From Pseudomonadota bacterium (GTDB taxonomy: Bacteria; Pseudomonadota; Gammaproteobacteria; Acidiferrobacterales; UBA6901), in NCBI GenBank assembly GCA_021785515.1, contig JAJYEX010000009.1, positions 1-64,000 on the forward strand: a DNA stretch of 64,000 nt, given 5' to 3'. The notes below the pieces were generated by a model that saw nothing but the letters and a program-made list of their open reading frames with translations, was not told the DNA's origin and made no database searches. Shown one piece after another: positions 9,300 to 18,955 of this stretch (position 1 is the first letter of the stretch; every line of letters begins with the position of its first letter). The position numbers were made by a program, and so were the translations under genes.

Positions 9300-10217
9300 A
9301 TGGCGAAAAAAGAATATTCCTTTTATCCCGGTTGCTCCTCGGAGCGCAAGGCGTCGGCTTCCAATTACATGGTCTCGGTTGAGTCCATGTGCAAGACATT
9401 GGATATCAAGCTCAACGAGATTCCAGACTGGAACTGTTGCGGGGCGTCCATTGGATATGCGGAGGGAGGTGAGCTTCCGCGGCACGCCATGAACGCGCGC
9501 AATATCGCACTTTCGGAAAAGCACAATCCTGGACAGGATATCGTGGCTACCTGTGCCGCATGTTGGCTCGGGGCAAAGGAGACGCACGAACGTCTTTCGG
9601 CATCCGAGCGGCTGCTGGCCGACACCAGGGAGGTCCTGAAGGAAGCGGGTCTGGATATGGACTACAAGGGCCAGGTGGAGATTCGCCATATGGTCGAGGT
9701 GCTTATCGAAGATTTCGGATACGATCAGCTTGCGAAACCCGTGGTCAAACCGCTCGAAGGCATTAAGATTGCAGGTTATGTGGGCTGCCAGACGAATCGA
9801 CCTTTTGGTGTTGCGGGAGAATCTTTCGAGAATCCGAAATACCTGGACAAGCTGACGGAAATCATGGGGGCTGAGCCGGTCGAGAAGTATGACCAGAAGG
9901 TGACCTGTTGCGGCGGTGCGCTGGCCTTTAGCGAGCCGGACAAGAGTCAGGCGCAGATCAAGAAGATTATCGAGTCTGCCTATGATTTCGGGGCAGAGAT
10001 GATTGTCACGCCGTGCCCGGTGTGCCAGATGAATGTAGAGGTCTATCAGGATCAGATCAACAAGAAATACGGGACCAAATTCCGCATTCCGGTCACGTAC
10101 TACAGTCAGCTCATGGCCGTGGCCTATGGTAGCAATGCCAAGGAGGCGGGGCTGGACGGTAATATCATCCGGGCGGCTCGTCTTGAAGAAATTGCGGCAA
10201 AGCCAGCGAAGAAGTAA
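9300..10217 (+). CDS. hdrB: heterodisulfide reductase subunit B-like (two CCG domains)
   Basis: FYPGCSSERKASAS..WNCCGASIGY and VGCQTNRP..CCGGALAFSEPD; start ATG at 9300 after AAGGAGCACATC. Confidence 0.88.
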   Translation: MAKKEYSFYPGCSSERKASASNYMVSVESMCKTLDIKLNEIPDWNCCGASIGYAEGGELPRHAMNARNIALSEKHNPGQDIVATCAACWLGAKETHERLSASERLLADTREVLKEAGLDMDYKGQVEIRHMVEVLIEDFGYDQLAKPVVKPLEGIKIAGYVGCQTNRPFGVAGESFENPKYLDKLTEIMGAEPVEKYDQKVTCCGGALAFSEPDKSQAQIKKIIESAYDFGAEMIVTPCPVCQMNVEVYQDQINKKYGTKFRIPVTYYSQLMAVAYGSNAKEAGLDGNIIRAARLEEIAAKPAKK

Positions 10218-10287
10218 GTCAGCGAGCGTTCACTATTAATATAACTTTTATGTGGTAAGGCCTTTGGGGTCGCATTCTTCCAAGATC

Positions 10288-10318
10288 CCTGTCACGGGCA
10301 ACCACAGCCCGTGACAGG
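10288..10318. terminator. perfect 12-bp hairpin downstream of hdrB (no U-tract)
   Basis: CCTGTCACGGGC-aaccaca-GCCCGTGACAGG, then AAAAAGG. Confidence 0.5.
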
Positions 10319-10413
10319 AAAAAGGCCAATCGGAATATCTGATTGACAAGAAGTTCAGTCGGGCGTACGCCTATCTCCTGGTTCCGGCATTAGTGGCGGA
10401 ACAAGGAGGTCGT

Positions 10414-10635
10414 ATGCGAATTGAAACAACTGACCCCATCACGGGTAACACGATCCGCGATCCGGCGGGGCATCCGTTCGTTGTTGAGGGTAGCGGGGAC
10501 GGTGCGCTAAAGATCTACTTCGAGTCCGAGGAAAGCAGGCGGATGTACCTTGAGATCGAGGTCGAGCACCCGGGGAAGGATTTCCGAACCAACCTGGACA
10601 ACCCGGTTTCCATGGGTGGCGACGCGCGTCGCTAG
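10414..10635 (+). CDS. small conserved-looking hypothetical protein (73 aa)
   Basis: ATG at 10414 preceded by strong Shine-Dalgarno AAGGAGGTCGT; MRIETTDPITGNTIRDPAGHPFVVEGSGDGALKIYFESEESRRMYLEIEVEHPGKDFRTNLDNPVSMGGDARR. Confidence 0.75.
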   Translation: MRIETTDPITGNTIRDPAGHPFVVEGSGDGALKIYFESEESRRMYLEIEVEHPGKDFRTNLDNPVSMGGDARR

Positions 10636-11192
10636 TTCGGTAACGCTGCGTTGTATCCGTGCCCCGTGCGTGGCGGGGTAAAGTGCGCTTAGTCTTCTAA
10701 TGACGGCCAGCTTGAGGCTGTGCTGCAGGCGGTACTTGGCTCACGTGTTTTCAGTAACAGCGGTTCCCCTGCAGCGTTGCGCCCAAATAAAATCCCGGGC
10801 TCCCGCGGATAGTTATTGAAACTAAGCTGGTGACTCAGCAACGACGGTTACCGTGACCTCCCTCATTGGTGGCGCCGAGGCTCGCAGATCACCGGTAGTT
10901 CAGAGTGAGCCGGTGGTTGGCTATCGGGACACAGAGCAGGATGCAAAAAATCCCTGACTTTGGTCCGTCTCGTCCTTACGTCTATGCTCGCGGGGTGACG
11001 ATTAGCCGCCGGCGATTGATACCAGTGCCAGGGCGTATCCCTGGTCCTTTACCCAGCGCCATCAGGCGCCCAGTCAATGAACCGCCGCGCCCAAGGGCTG
11101 CCCCTTGAGTTAGTCTATGGCATAATATTGCGCGTTCCTGATGAACGGTCGTAAATACACACCGAAATTGGTTGTTTCCAGCCTAGGCGCCT

Positions 11193-11960
11193 ATGCAAAA
11201 AGATCCATCAATTCCCCAGCTCGATTTTCCGAAACTTAAAGTCGCGTGCAAGGAATGTACTCTGTTCCAGCTATGTTTGCCGGTGGCTGTTTCCGAAGAG
11301 GATCTCGGGCTGCTCGAAAGCATCATCCGGCGGCGCCGGCCCGTGCAACGCGGAGAATACCTGTTCCAGATGGGCGAACCGTTTGATGCCATCTACGCGG
11401 TGCGTTCCGGTTCAGTAAAGACGTACACCTTGATCGAAGACGGACGTGAGCAGGTAACCGGCTTTCATCTCCCCGGGGAACTGGTCGGACTGGACGCGAT
11501 CGGCGGCGGTCGTCACGCCTGCACGGCCAAGGCCTTGGAAACCACCAGCCTATGTGAACTTCCCTACAGCCAGCTCGAAGACCTGTGGTCACGGATTCCC
11601 AGTCTGCCGCGTCAGCTGGTGCGTATCATGAGCAAAGAGGTGCTTCACGACCAAACACTCATGACGCTACTCGGGAAGAAATCAGCTGAAGAGCGCCTCG
11701 CCTCCTATCTGCTTAGTCTCTCCACCCGTCTTGGGCAGCGCGGATTCTCGTCGCACGAGTTCAACCTCAGCATGTCCAGAAACGATATTGGCAACTATCT
11801 TGGTCTGGCGGTGGAGACTGTGAGCCGGGTATTTACGCGCTTTCAGGATGAAAAGATTCTTACAGTTCAGCGCCGAAACGTCCAGATCCATGATCTGGCT
11901 GCACTGAAGCGGTTGTCCAACTACCCAAACATACTCCGGTCCTACCCGTCATCGCCCTAA
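11193..11960 (+). CDS. fnr: FNR/ANR-type Crp-Fnr transcriptional regulator
   Basis: N-terminal Cys cluster CKECTLFQLC plus HAC at mid-protein, cNMP-like beta-roll, HTH LSMSRNDIGNYLGLAVETVSRVFTRF. Confidence 0.9.
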   Translation: MQKDPSIPQLDFPKLKVACKECTLFQLCLPVAVSEEDLGLLESIIRRRRPVQRGEYLFQMGEPFDAIYAVRSGSVKTYTLIEDGREQVTGFHLPGELVGLDAIGGGRHACTAKALETTSLCELPYSQLEDLWSRIPSLPRQLVRIMSKEVLHDQTLMTLLGKKSAEERLASYLLSLSTRLGQRGFSSHEFNLSMSRNDIGNYLGLAVETVSRVFTRFQDEKILTVQRRNVQIHDLAALKRLSNYPNILRSYPSSP

Positions 11961-12053
11961 CCGGCGATCGCCGGCCGGAGGCCACGCCCGCGGATCAGCC
12001 AGGATGCAAAGGTATTTTCCTGACCGGCCTAGGCTCGATCCGCCGAGAAAAAG

Positions 12054-12953
12054 TCAGGATTTGTCTGTGGTAGCCTCCGAACCGTCCGAGTCCGCCAGGC
12101 GCTGACGTTCCTGTCGTTCCTGATCAATAAGTTGGCGACGGCGTTCCGCGCGTACTTCGATGGCCCCGGGTCTGATCGGGATCGAATTTTCGCCGAAAAG
12201 TGCCTGCTTCAAAAAACGAAAGCCGAACTTCATGAGGCCCACGTCATCGCCCATAAGCGCGCCCATCACCTCCGGCTCAATTTCGTATACCGTAGCGAAG
12301 CTCGGACTCCTTACAAACTCCCTAAAACTGTCCAGATCATAGCTGCACATAAAAAACAACTGGAAGCTACGATCAGACGGCCGCCCGATAGTCGGTCCGC
12401 ACGACCTTTTCTTTAAGACAAGCTGCCGCCATTCGCGATTCATGTCGTCGTAGACATCCGCGCCCTGTTCAGCACGATAGTCTCTGATGGTCTGATGTCT
12501 GGGTTCCAGATGACCCAGGCAATGGTCCTCCTTGACTACAAAGTAGTGATCTTCGTCAACGGTGGAATCCTTCGTCCGCATCGACATCATGCCAAGAGCG
12601 TAATAACGACAGGCCGTCGGCCTGTCGCCGTAGACGCTGCAGCCCTGATCGGTCACAAACTGGCATGTGGTGGTGTCATCACGGGTCTTCAGCTTCAGCC
12701 CGGGCATGCCATGACCATCCATTTCGAACGGAACGGTATATTTATGAAGAAACTCGTAGGACTTCAAGCCGAGCAGGCTTTTCAGACGCAACACGTCATA
12801 CGGCGTAAGCGTAATGTCTATGTTCTGGCAGCACTTGTTGAAGCAGGCAATGCCCTTGTGGCAACTGAATCCGAAGGTATCGTCCAGTTCAAGTCGAACC
12901 GGAGTTACTGGACTCTTCGGCAAAAGATCAGAGAAATCAAATTTATCTTGCAT
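12054..12953 (-). CDS. YkgJ-family cysteine cluster protein
   Basis: FSCHKGIACFNKCCQNIDITLTPYDVLRLKSLL, CQFVTDQGCSVYGDRPTACRYYALG. Confidence 0.85.
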   Translation of the reverse strand: MQDKFDFSDLLPKSPVTPVRLELDDTFGFSCHKGIACFNKCCQNIDITLTPYDVLRLKSLLGLKSYEFLHKYTVPFEMDGHGMPGLKLKTRDDTTTCQFVTDQGCSVYGDRPTACRYYALGMMSMRTKDSTVDEDHYFVVKEDHCLGHLEPRHQTIRDYRAEQGADVYDDMNREWRQLVLKKRSCGPTIGRPSDRSFQLFFMCSYDLDSFREFVRSPSFATVYEIEPEVMGALMGDDVGLMKFGFRFLKQALFGENSIPIRPGAIEVRAERRRQLIDQERQERQRLADSDGSEATTDKS

Positions 12954-13060
12954 GACATCACCTTCGTTTCAAACGTTGCGGCCTGCGAACGGCTTGCCTT
13001 CACATTCTGATCGGTTTACCCAGCCGGAGAATGGAAAGGCAAAACATCCTGGTGTTGCAG

Positions 13061-13097
13061 AGAAAAAAGGGCCCGGGCATTGCCGCCCGGGCCCTTT
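13061..13097 (-). terminator. Rho-independent terminator of the sat-aprBA operon
   Basis: 13-bp perfect stem AAAGGGCCCGGGC-attgcc-GCCCGGGCCCTTT; on the minus strand followed by TTTTTTCT, just after the aprA stop. Confidence 0.9.
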
Positions 13098-13119
13098 GTG
13101 CAGCTAACTACTGTCGATC

Positions 13120-15045
13120 TCAGTGCCCGGAAGCTGTAGGCTTCGATACCAGATCCACATGCGTCTTCTTGAAGACCTTCCACTTCTTGGCCTTCCGGTC
13201 GTATGTAGAGTTCACGAAGCACTTCCAGTTCTTCTCATCGATAAGATTGAAGTCCATGCGATAGTAGAAGCCTGGATAACGGGACTCCTCGCGGAACTGG
13301 ATATGCTTCATGTGTGCCTCGGCCGTCAGAACGCGGTGGTAGTTCTCCCACGCACGCAGCAGCTCATGCAGATCCTTGGCGCGCATTTTAAGCGCATCTT
13401 CCTTCAGCATTTCCAGCTTCTCTTCACACACGGATAGCATCTTGGCGTTGGTCTGGTACCAGGTAGCCACCCCCGCGCAGTACTCGTCCATGATCTTCTG
13501 CAGGCGGAACTGCAGCATCTTGGGCGTGATGTAGTTGGGGTTGATGTCGATAGCCGTGGTGTAGTCCTTGTGTGTCAGGTAGGTACGCACCGGCCGGTAG
13601 ATCTCTTCCACCAGCTCGTTGACCGGCGTATCCAGCTCCGGCTTCCAGCTCTTGTTGTCGAGAGCAAACTTGATCATGCCCTTGGCAGCAATACGGCCCT
13701 CAGCGTGTGAGCCCGACGAGAACTTGTGACCAGACGCGCCCACGCCGTCACCGGCGGTGAACAGACCCTTGATGGTGGTCATGGAGCGGTAACCCCAGCT
13801 CCATTCCTTCGGTGCCCCCAGGTCCTCCGGTCCGGAAACCCAGATTCCGCAGCAGCCGGAATGGGAACCAAGCAGGTAGGGCTCGGTCGGCATCAGTTCG
13901 GAAGCCTTCTTCTCGGGCTCAATGTTCTCACCAGCCCAGACGCCGGCCTGGCCGATACACATGTCCAGAAAATCTTCCCAGGCTTCGGCCTCGAGGTGCT
14001 TGATCTCCTTTGGAGTCATGGTCTCGGCGAGCTTGGCAAGGGCGGTCGGCGTATCCATGTAGATCGGGCCGCGACCTTCCTTCATCTCATGCATCATCAG
14101 GTGATTGCGCAGGCAGGAAGCCGGAACGGCCGCCAGGCCATAGGGAGGATACTGTTTCAGCATCTCCTTGTTCTTGTCCATGTACGACTCACCGAAGGCA
14201 TTGACGGCCTTGGCTTTGAACAGAAGGAACCACGCACCCACCGGCCCGTAGCCGTCCTTGAAGCGGGCAGGAACGAAGCGGTTTTCCATCATGGTAAGTT
14301 CTGCGCCGGCCTCGGCAGCCATCGCGTAGGTCGATCCGGCATTCCACACGGGATACCAGGCGCGGCCCGTGCCTTCACCCACGGAACGCGGCCGGAAGAT
14401 GTTCACGGCACCGCCGGCAGCCAGCAGGCAGGCCTTGAACTTGTACACATATACCTTGTGTTCACGTACCGAGAAGCCTACGGCACCCGCTACGCGGGTC
14501 GGGTCGTTCTTGTCGTTGACCAGCTTGACGATGAAGACGCGCTCCTGGATGTTGGCCATACCCAGAGCCTTCTTCGCAGCCTCGGCCACGATCACCTTGT
14601 ACGACTCGCCATTAATCATGATCTGCCACTTGCCCGAACGTACGGGCTTGCCGCCGTCCTTCAGTGACTTGCCTTCGTCACCGGGCTGCTTCCAGATGGG
14701 CAGGCCCCATTCTTCGAACAGGTGAACCGAATCGTCTACGTGGCGGCCGACGTCATACGCCAGGTCATCACGGGTGATGCCCATCAGATCGTTGGCGACC
14801 ATGCGTGCGTAGTCTGCAGGATCCTGGCCACCCATGTACGTATTGATCGCGGACAGACCCTGTGCCACCGCGCCAGAACGGTCCATGGCAGCCTTATCAA
14901 CCAGTTTGACCTTGAGGCCAGTTCCCTCTATCCACCGCATTAACTCGAAGGAGCAGCCACATGCGGCCATGCCGCCACCGATAACGAGAATATCTACCTC
15001 TTCCTCGATTACCTGTGGATTCCCAAAAGTTGCTTCTGTAGACAT
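13120..15045 (-). CDS. aprA: adenylylsulfate (APS) reductase alpha subunit
   Basis: MSTEATFGNPQVIEEEVDILVIGGGMAACGCSFELMRW..., VGEGTGRAWYPVWNAGSTYAMAAEAGAELTMMENRFVPARFKDGYGPVGAWFL. Confidence 0.98.
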   Translation of the reverse strand: MSTEATFGNPQVIEEEVDILVIGGGMAACGCSFELMRWIEGTGLKVKLVDKAAMDRSGAVAQGLSAINTYMGGQDPADYARMVANDLMGITRDDLAYDVGRHVDDSVHLFEEWGLPIWKQPGDEGKSLKDGGKPVRSGKWQIMINGESYKVIVAEAAKKALGMANIQERVFIVKLVNDKNDPTRVAGAVGFSVREHKVYVYKFKACLLAAGGAVNIFRPRSVGEGTGRAWYPVWNAGSTYAMAAEAGAELTMMENRFVPARFKDGYGPVGAWFLLFKAKAVNAFGESYMDKNKEMLKQYPPYGLAAVPASCLRNHLMMHEMKEGRGPIYMDTPTALAKLAETMTPKEIKHLEAEAWEDFLDMCIGQAGVWAGENIEPEKKASELMPTEPYLLGSHSGCCGIWVSGPEDLGAPKEWSWGYRSMTTIKGLFTAGDGVGASGHKFSSGSHAEGRIAAKGMIKFALDNKSWKPELDTPVNELVEEIYRPVRTYLTHKDYTTAIDINPNYITPKMLQFRLQKIMDEYCAGVATWYQTNAKMLSVCEEKLEMLKEDALKMRAKDLHELLRAWENYHRVLTAEAHMKHIQFREESRYPGFYYRMDFNLIDEKNWKCFVNSTYDRKAKKWKVFKKTHVDLVSKPTASGH

Positions 15046-15123
15046 ATTTCCACCTTCCAATTTGTTCGCACCCGGCGGGAACAACTACGGTCCCCCCCTA
15101 GGCCGGCTACGTGTTGAAGAATC

Positions 15124-15591
15124 TTACTTGGCGTGCAGCAGCTGGCTGCGGTCGCACTGATACGGCTTCGCCTCGGTAAACAGCGCCGCAGTGCCGATAT
15201 CCTTGATGTCCGGCTTCGGCTTGTTCGCGTAGGGATTGATTGATCCTTCGGCGGTGGTGCGGATCGGGAACTTGAACCGCTTCATGTTGCCGTTGCGGAA
15301 CTTGACCGTCCACATGATCGAATCCGTGCCACGCAGAGGCTGCACTGAGCCGCCGAGCGGAACGACGTCGGCATAGTGGCGTGCCTCAATGGCATTCTGC
15401 GGACAGATCTTGACGCAGGAATAGCACTCCCAGCACTGCTCGGGCTCCTGGTTGAACGCTTTCATAGCGTGGCCGGTTTTGGAGCCGTCCTTGTCCAACA
15501 GCATCAGGTCGTGCGGGCAGATGTACATGCAAGCGGTCTTGTCCTGACCCTTGCAGCCATCGCATTTGTCGGTACGTACGAATGTTGGCAT
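15124..15591 (-). CDS. aprB: APS reductase beta subunit (ferredoxin-like)
   Basis: MPTFVRTDKCDGCKGQDKTACMYICPHDLMLLDKDG, CWECYSCVKICPQNAIEARHYADVVPLGGSVQPLRG. Confidence 0.98.
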   Translation of the reverse strand: MPTFVRTDKCDGCKGQDKTACMYICPHDLMLLDKDGSKTGHAMKAFNQEPEQCWECYSCVKICPQNAIEARHYADVVPLGGSVQPLRGTDSIMWTVKFRNGNMKRFKFPIRTTAEGSINPYANKPKPDIKDIGTAALFTEAKPYQCDRSQLLHAK

Positions 15592-15692
15592 CGTTAACTC
15601 TCCATCTTTGGGTTGAACTATGACGTATTGGTCTCTGTTTACTCTAAACTTGCGCCCAACGCGCCGCTTCGTTTGCGGCTGACAGCAATCGG

Positions 15693-16907
15693 TTACTTCG
15701 CCGAATGGCCGCTCAGCTTGACTTCTACGCGTTCGTGATCCTGAAGGCCTGCGTAGTACTTGCGCAGAATCTCGAGCACTTCCGGGCGGCTGAACTCCGC
15801 AGGAACTGCCGCACCTTCCGACAGCGCCTTGCGCAGCTTTGTCCCGGATAGAAGTAGACGGTCCCCGGCCTCGTGCGGACAGGTGCGTGCGCTCGCCATG
15901 CCGCCGCACTTGAAGCACCAGAAGGTCCAGTCGATCTTCAAGGCCTTGGTCTCAAGGGCGCCCGGCGGAATTTCATCGAAGATCTTGTGGGCGTCAAAGG
16001 GCCCGTAATAGTCGCCGACGCCGGCATGGTCACGGCCGACAATGAGGTGCGAGCAGCCGTAGTTTTGCCGGAACAGCGCATGCAGCAAGGCCTCGCGCGG
16101 GCCCGCGTAACGCATATCCAGGGGATAGCCGGACTGCACGACGGTATTCTTGACGAAATACTTGTCGATCAGCGTAGCGATCGCTTCAGACCGAACCTCG
16201 GCCGGGATGTCGCCGGGCTTGAGTTTTCCGAGCAGCGAATGGATCAGTACACCGTCCAGGGTTTCGACCGCAACCTTGGCAAGGTATTCATGGGAACGGT
16301 GCATGGGGTTGCGTGTCTGGAATGCCGCAACCGTCGACCAGCCCTTTTCCTCGAACAGCTTGCGGGTCTGGGCTGGCGTCATGTAGTTCGAGTATTTCTT
16401 CGGGAAATCACCTTGGGACAGAACCTTGACCGGTCCCGCGAGGTTGACGTCTCCCTGCTCCATGACCATCTTGACGCCCGGATGCTCAATGTCGGTCGTC
16501 TTGTACACCATCATGCATTCATGCGATTTGTCGATGGCATATTTTTCGGTGACCTTCATCGTGGCCATCGTTTCGCCGGTTTCCTTGTCTACCAAGGCGA
16601 CTTCCGAGCCGGTCTTGATGCGGTCCGCGGTGATCTTGTCGGTAGACAGTGTGATCGGGATCGGCCAGAACAGGCCGTTGGCCATCTTCATGCCATCGCA
16701 CACACCCTCCCAGTCCGCCCGGGTCATGAATCCATCAAGCGGGGTGAATCCGCCGATACCCATCATGATCAGGTCGCCGGTTTCGCGCGAGGAAATCTTT
16801 ACTTTTGGCAAAGATTCCGCGTGTGCCAGGCCGGCTTTGAGTGCAGCGCCCTCGAGCAGCAAGGGCTTGAGGGTGTCGCTGCCATGTGGTTTAACTAGTT
16901 TTGCCAT
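15693..16907 (-). CDS. sat: sulfate adenylyltransferase (dissimilatory ATP sulfurylase)
   Basis: [39 protein letters not shown]; 404 aa. Confidence 0.97.
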   Translation of the reverse strand: MAKLVKPHGSDTLKPLLLEGAALKAGLAHAESLPKVKISSRETGDLIMMGIGGFTPLDGFMTRADWEGVCDGMKMANGLFWPIPITLSTDKITADRIKTGSEVALVDKETGETMATMKVTEKYAIDKSHECMMVYKTTDIEHPGVKMVMEQGDVNLAGPVKVLSQGDFPKKYSNYMTPAQTRKLFEEKGWSTVAAFQTRNPMHRSHEYLAKVAVETLDGVLIHSLLGKLKPGDIPAEVRSEAIATLIDKYFVKNTVVQSGYPLDMRYAGPREALLHALFRQNYGCSHLIVGRDHAGVGDYYGPFDAHKIFDEIPPGALETKALKIDWTFWCFKCGGMASARTCPHEAGDRLLLSGTKLRKALSEGAAVPAEFSRPEVLEILRKYYAGLQDHERVEVKLSGHSAK

Positions 16908-17452
16908 TTATTTAATTTCCTCATTCACGACGCCAGTTGCACGGATAAACCTCCCGCTCCGAGTCTAGAATGGGGAGCAAAGGCGCTCTGCCTAGTCCTG
17001 ACCGCGCCTTGGCACCGGACTCGGACCGGAGGCGAAAAATCAGGTGACTTTATAGCGTTAGAAAGTGCAAAACTAATTAGTATTACTGCGGTCTTGCATA
17101 AGACTCATTTATTTATAGTTAATACAAACTTGAGGTAAACCAGGTTGGCCAGTTTTGTTCAGCCCAGCTTGCAGAACGTACCAGTTTAGCGCATTTTGGG
17201 AAAGACCCGGGAGTATAAGGCTACGGTTTCGGCTGGCCGTCATCCATACAAGTCACATAGGTATTTATTTGCTCATGCGACCAGTCACGATCTGGGTATG
17301 TATCGGATCATCCAGCCAATCCGGGAAAATGGGGACGGTCGGGGGGGGGATTACCCGTATTTTGGGTGTGATTTCCTCTGGGGTGTTGGGCAAAGGAATA
17401 CCTGAGTGGTGCAGTCAATTACAGCCTTGCTGAAGGTGACACGTTAACCTCC

Positions 17453-17698
17453 ATGAACACCATCGACGTGCATTTCTTCGCAGACATTCGCGAACGGTTT
17501 GGCAAAGGGCAGGAGTTCATTGATGCCGAAGGAATTCACTGCGTGAAAGACGTCTGGCGCCGCGTGGCGGGATCTTGCGGGGGGCTGCCCCCCGTGGCCA
17601 GGGTGTTGGTCGCCGTCAATCAGGAGTACGCCGCAATGGATGCCCCGGTTCGTGCCGGTGACGAAGTGGCCTTTTTCCCGCCAGTGACCGGAGGCTAG
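17453..17698 (+). CDS. moaD: molybdopterin synthase small subunit MoaD-like
   Basis: Ubiquitin-fold; C-terminal ...DEVAFFPPVTGG; immediately followed by moaE. Confidence 0.85.
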   Translation: MNTIDVHFFADIRERFGKGQEFIDAEGIHCVKDVWRRVAGSCGGLPPVARVLVAVNQEYAAMDAPVRAGDEVAFFPPVTGG

Positions 17699-18124
17699 AT
17701 GGTTCGCCTTCTGGCCCATCCATTTGATCCGTGGGCGGAAATTGAATCCCACGCCCAACGTAACCCGCAGTGGGCCGGGAAATTCGGCGCCGCCGCCGTG
17801 TTTGTTGGCAGCTTGCGGGATTTCAATCAGGGTCACGCGGTATCCGAGATGTCGCTGGAGCATTATCCCGGGATGACGGAAAAGCATCTGGACAAGGTTA
17901 GCCGCGAGGCCGCAGAGCGATGGGAAATCCTGGAGCCCCTGGTGATTCACCGGTACGGACAGCTAAAACCGGCCGATCCGATCGTGGTCGTTGCTGTCTG
18001 GTCCGCACACCGCGACGCGGCGTTTTGTGCGTGCCGCTACATCATTGACGAGCTCAAGACCCGTGCGCCATTCTGGAAGCATGAGGAAACGGAAGCGGGC
18101 CACCGTTGGGTGACGCCGGAATAG
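17699..18124 (+). CDS. moaE: molybdopterin synthase catalytic subunit
   Basis: AAAVFVGSLRDFNQGHAVSEMSLEHYPGMTEKHL, VVVAVWSAHRDAAFCACRYIIDELKTRAPFWKHE. Confidence 0.92.
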   Translation: MVRLLAHPFDPWAEIESHAQRNPQWAGKFGAAAVFVGSLRDFNQGHAVSEMSLEHYPGMTEKHLDKVSREAAERWEILEPLVIHRYGQLKPADPIVVVAVWSAHRDAAFCACRYIIDELKTRAPFWKHEETEAGHRWVTPE

Positions 18125-18145
18125 CACGCGATTCCAGGATTCGCG

Positions 18146-18799
18146 TCAGGGCGTCGGGCCTGCGGTTAGCGACGGGTTCTTGAGTTTACGGAACAGAACC
18201 AGGTCGGCGGCGGCCTGTTTACGGACGGTGACGATTTCAGCCTGATCCTTCTGAATGTTTTCCTCATGTGTGGCGATTTGTGCCTTGGTGTCGGCGATGA
18301 TCTGAGCGGTCCCGTCCGCTGCGCCCTTATTTGTCGGACGCTCGGCGATTTCCTGCGCCTGCAGTCGTGGAAGGGTGTTCTTCAGGGATTTCAGGGTATC
18401 TTGCTCGCCTTGAATCAGGCCTTTGATGTCTGCAATCTTGCGGTCCCGCACGTAGGTGATGTCTCCGGCGCTGGCGTACTGCGAAAGCAGTATCCGGTCC
18501 CGTCGTGCTTTGGCCATCGCCTTCTTCTTGTTTTTCTCAGATTTGGCAAGGGTTGCATTGCGTTCCTTAAGCTGTGCTGAAGTCAGGGGCGCGGCCAGCT
18601 CCTTGGTGGCGATGCCAGTATTGTTGAGCTCGGTCACCCTCGAGTGCGCGCAGGCCTGTCCGACGTTATCCCCGTAGTACCACTCGCCGTTGGCGCCGCG
18701 GCACTTCTTTATCACAAAGTTGTTCGCGGCAAACCCAGGATTAAGCGCTAATGTGGTCCACATGATACAGATGGCAGCTATGGTATGTTTGACGCCCAT
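18146..18799 (-). CDS. secreted coiled-coil hypothetical protein (possible DUF4124-like N-terminus)
   Basis: Signal peptide MGVKHTIAAICIMWTTLALNPGFAA; KKCRGANGEWYYGDNVG; long K/E-rich helix. Confidence 0.65.
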   Translation of the reverse strand: MGVKHTIAAICIMWTTLALNPGFAANNFVIKKCRGANGEWYYGDNVGQACAHSRVTELNNTGIATKELAAPLTSAQLKERNATLAKSEKNKKKAMAKARRDRILLSQYASAGDITYVRDRKIADIKGLIQGEQDTLKSLKNTLPRLQAQEIAERPTNKGAADGTAQIIADTKAQIATHEENIQKDQAEIVTVRKQAAADLVLFRKLKNPSLTAGPTP

Positions 18800-18955
18800 G
18801 GGCGGAAATTCTCCGTGCAGTCTCGCTACTCAAGACTAGGAACGCGAGCCGAAAAGTCAACCAATGCCGATGGCAATCCGCCGGCCGCACTGTCTGGGCC
18901 GCCGAGCGTTCGCCCGGCAGGGCGGTCTGCGAGCGCCGCCGGATGGGGGTGGTGA

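Noticed and set aside
13726-14667. 313-aa plus-strand ORF antisense to aprA
   Set aside because: Shadow of aprA; no recognisable domain or RBS.
15873-16898. 341-aa plus-strand ORF antisense to sat
   Set aside because: Shadow ORF of a clear sat gene; composition (His/Arg-rich) typical of antisense frames in GC-rich coding DNA.
17342-17350. Poly-G run in the sat-moaD intergenic region
   Set aside because: Isolated homopolymer with no obvious promoter spacing context; insufficient to claim regulation.
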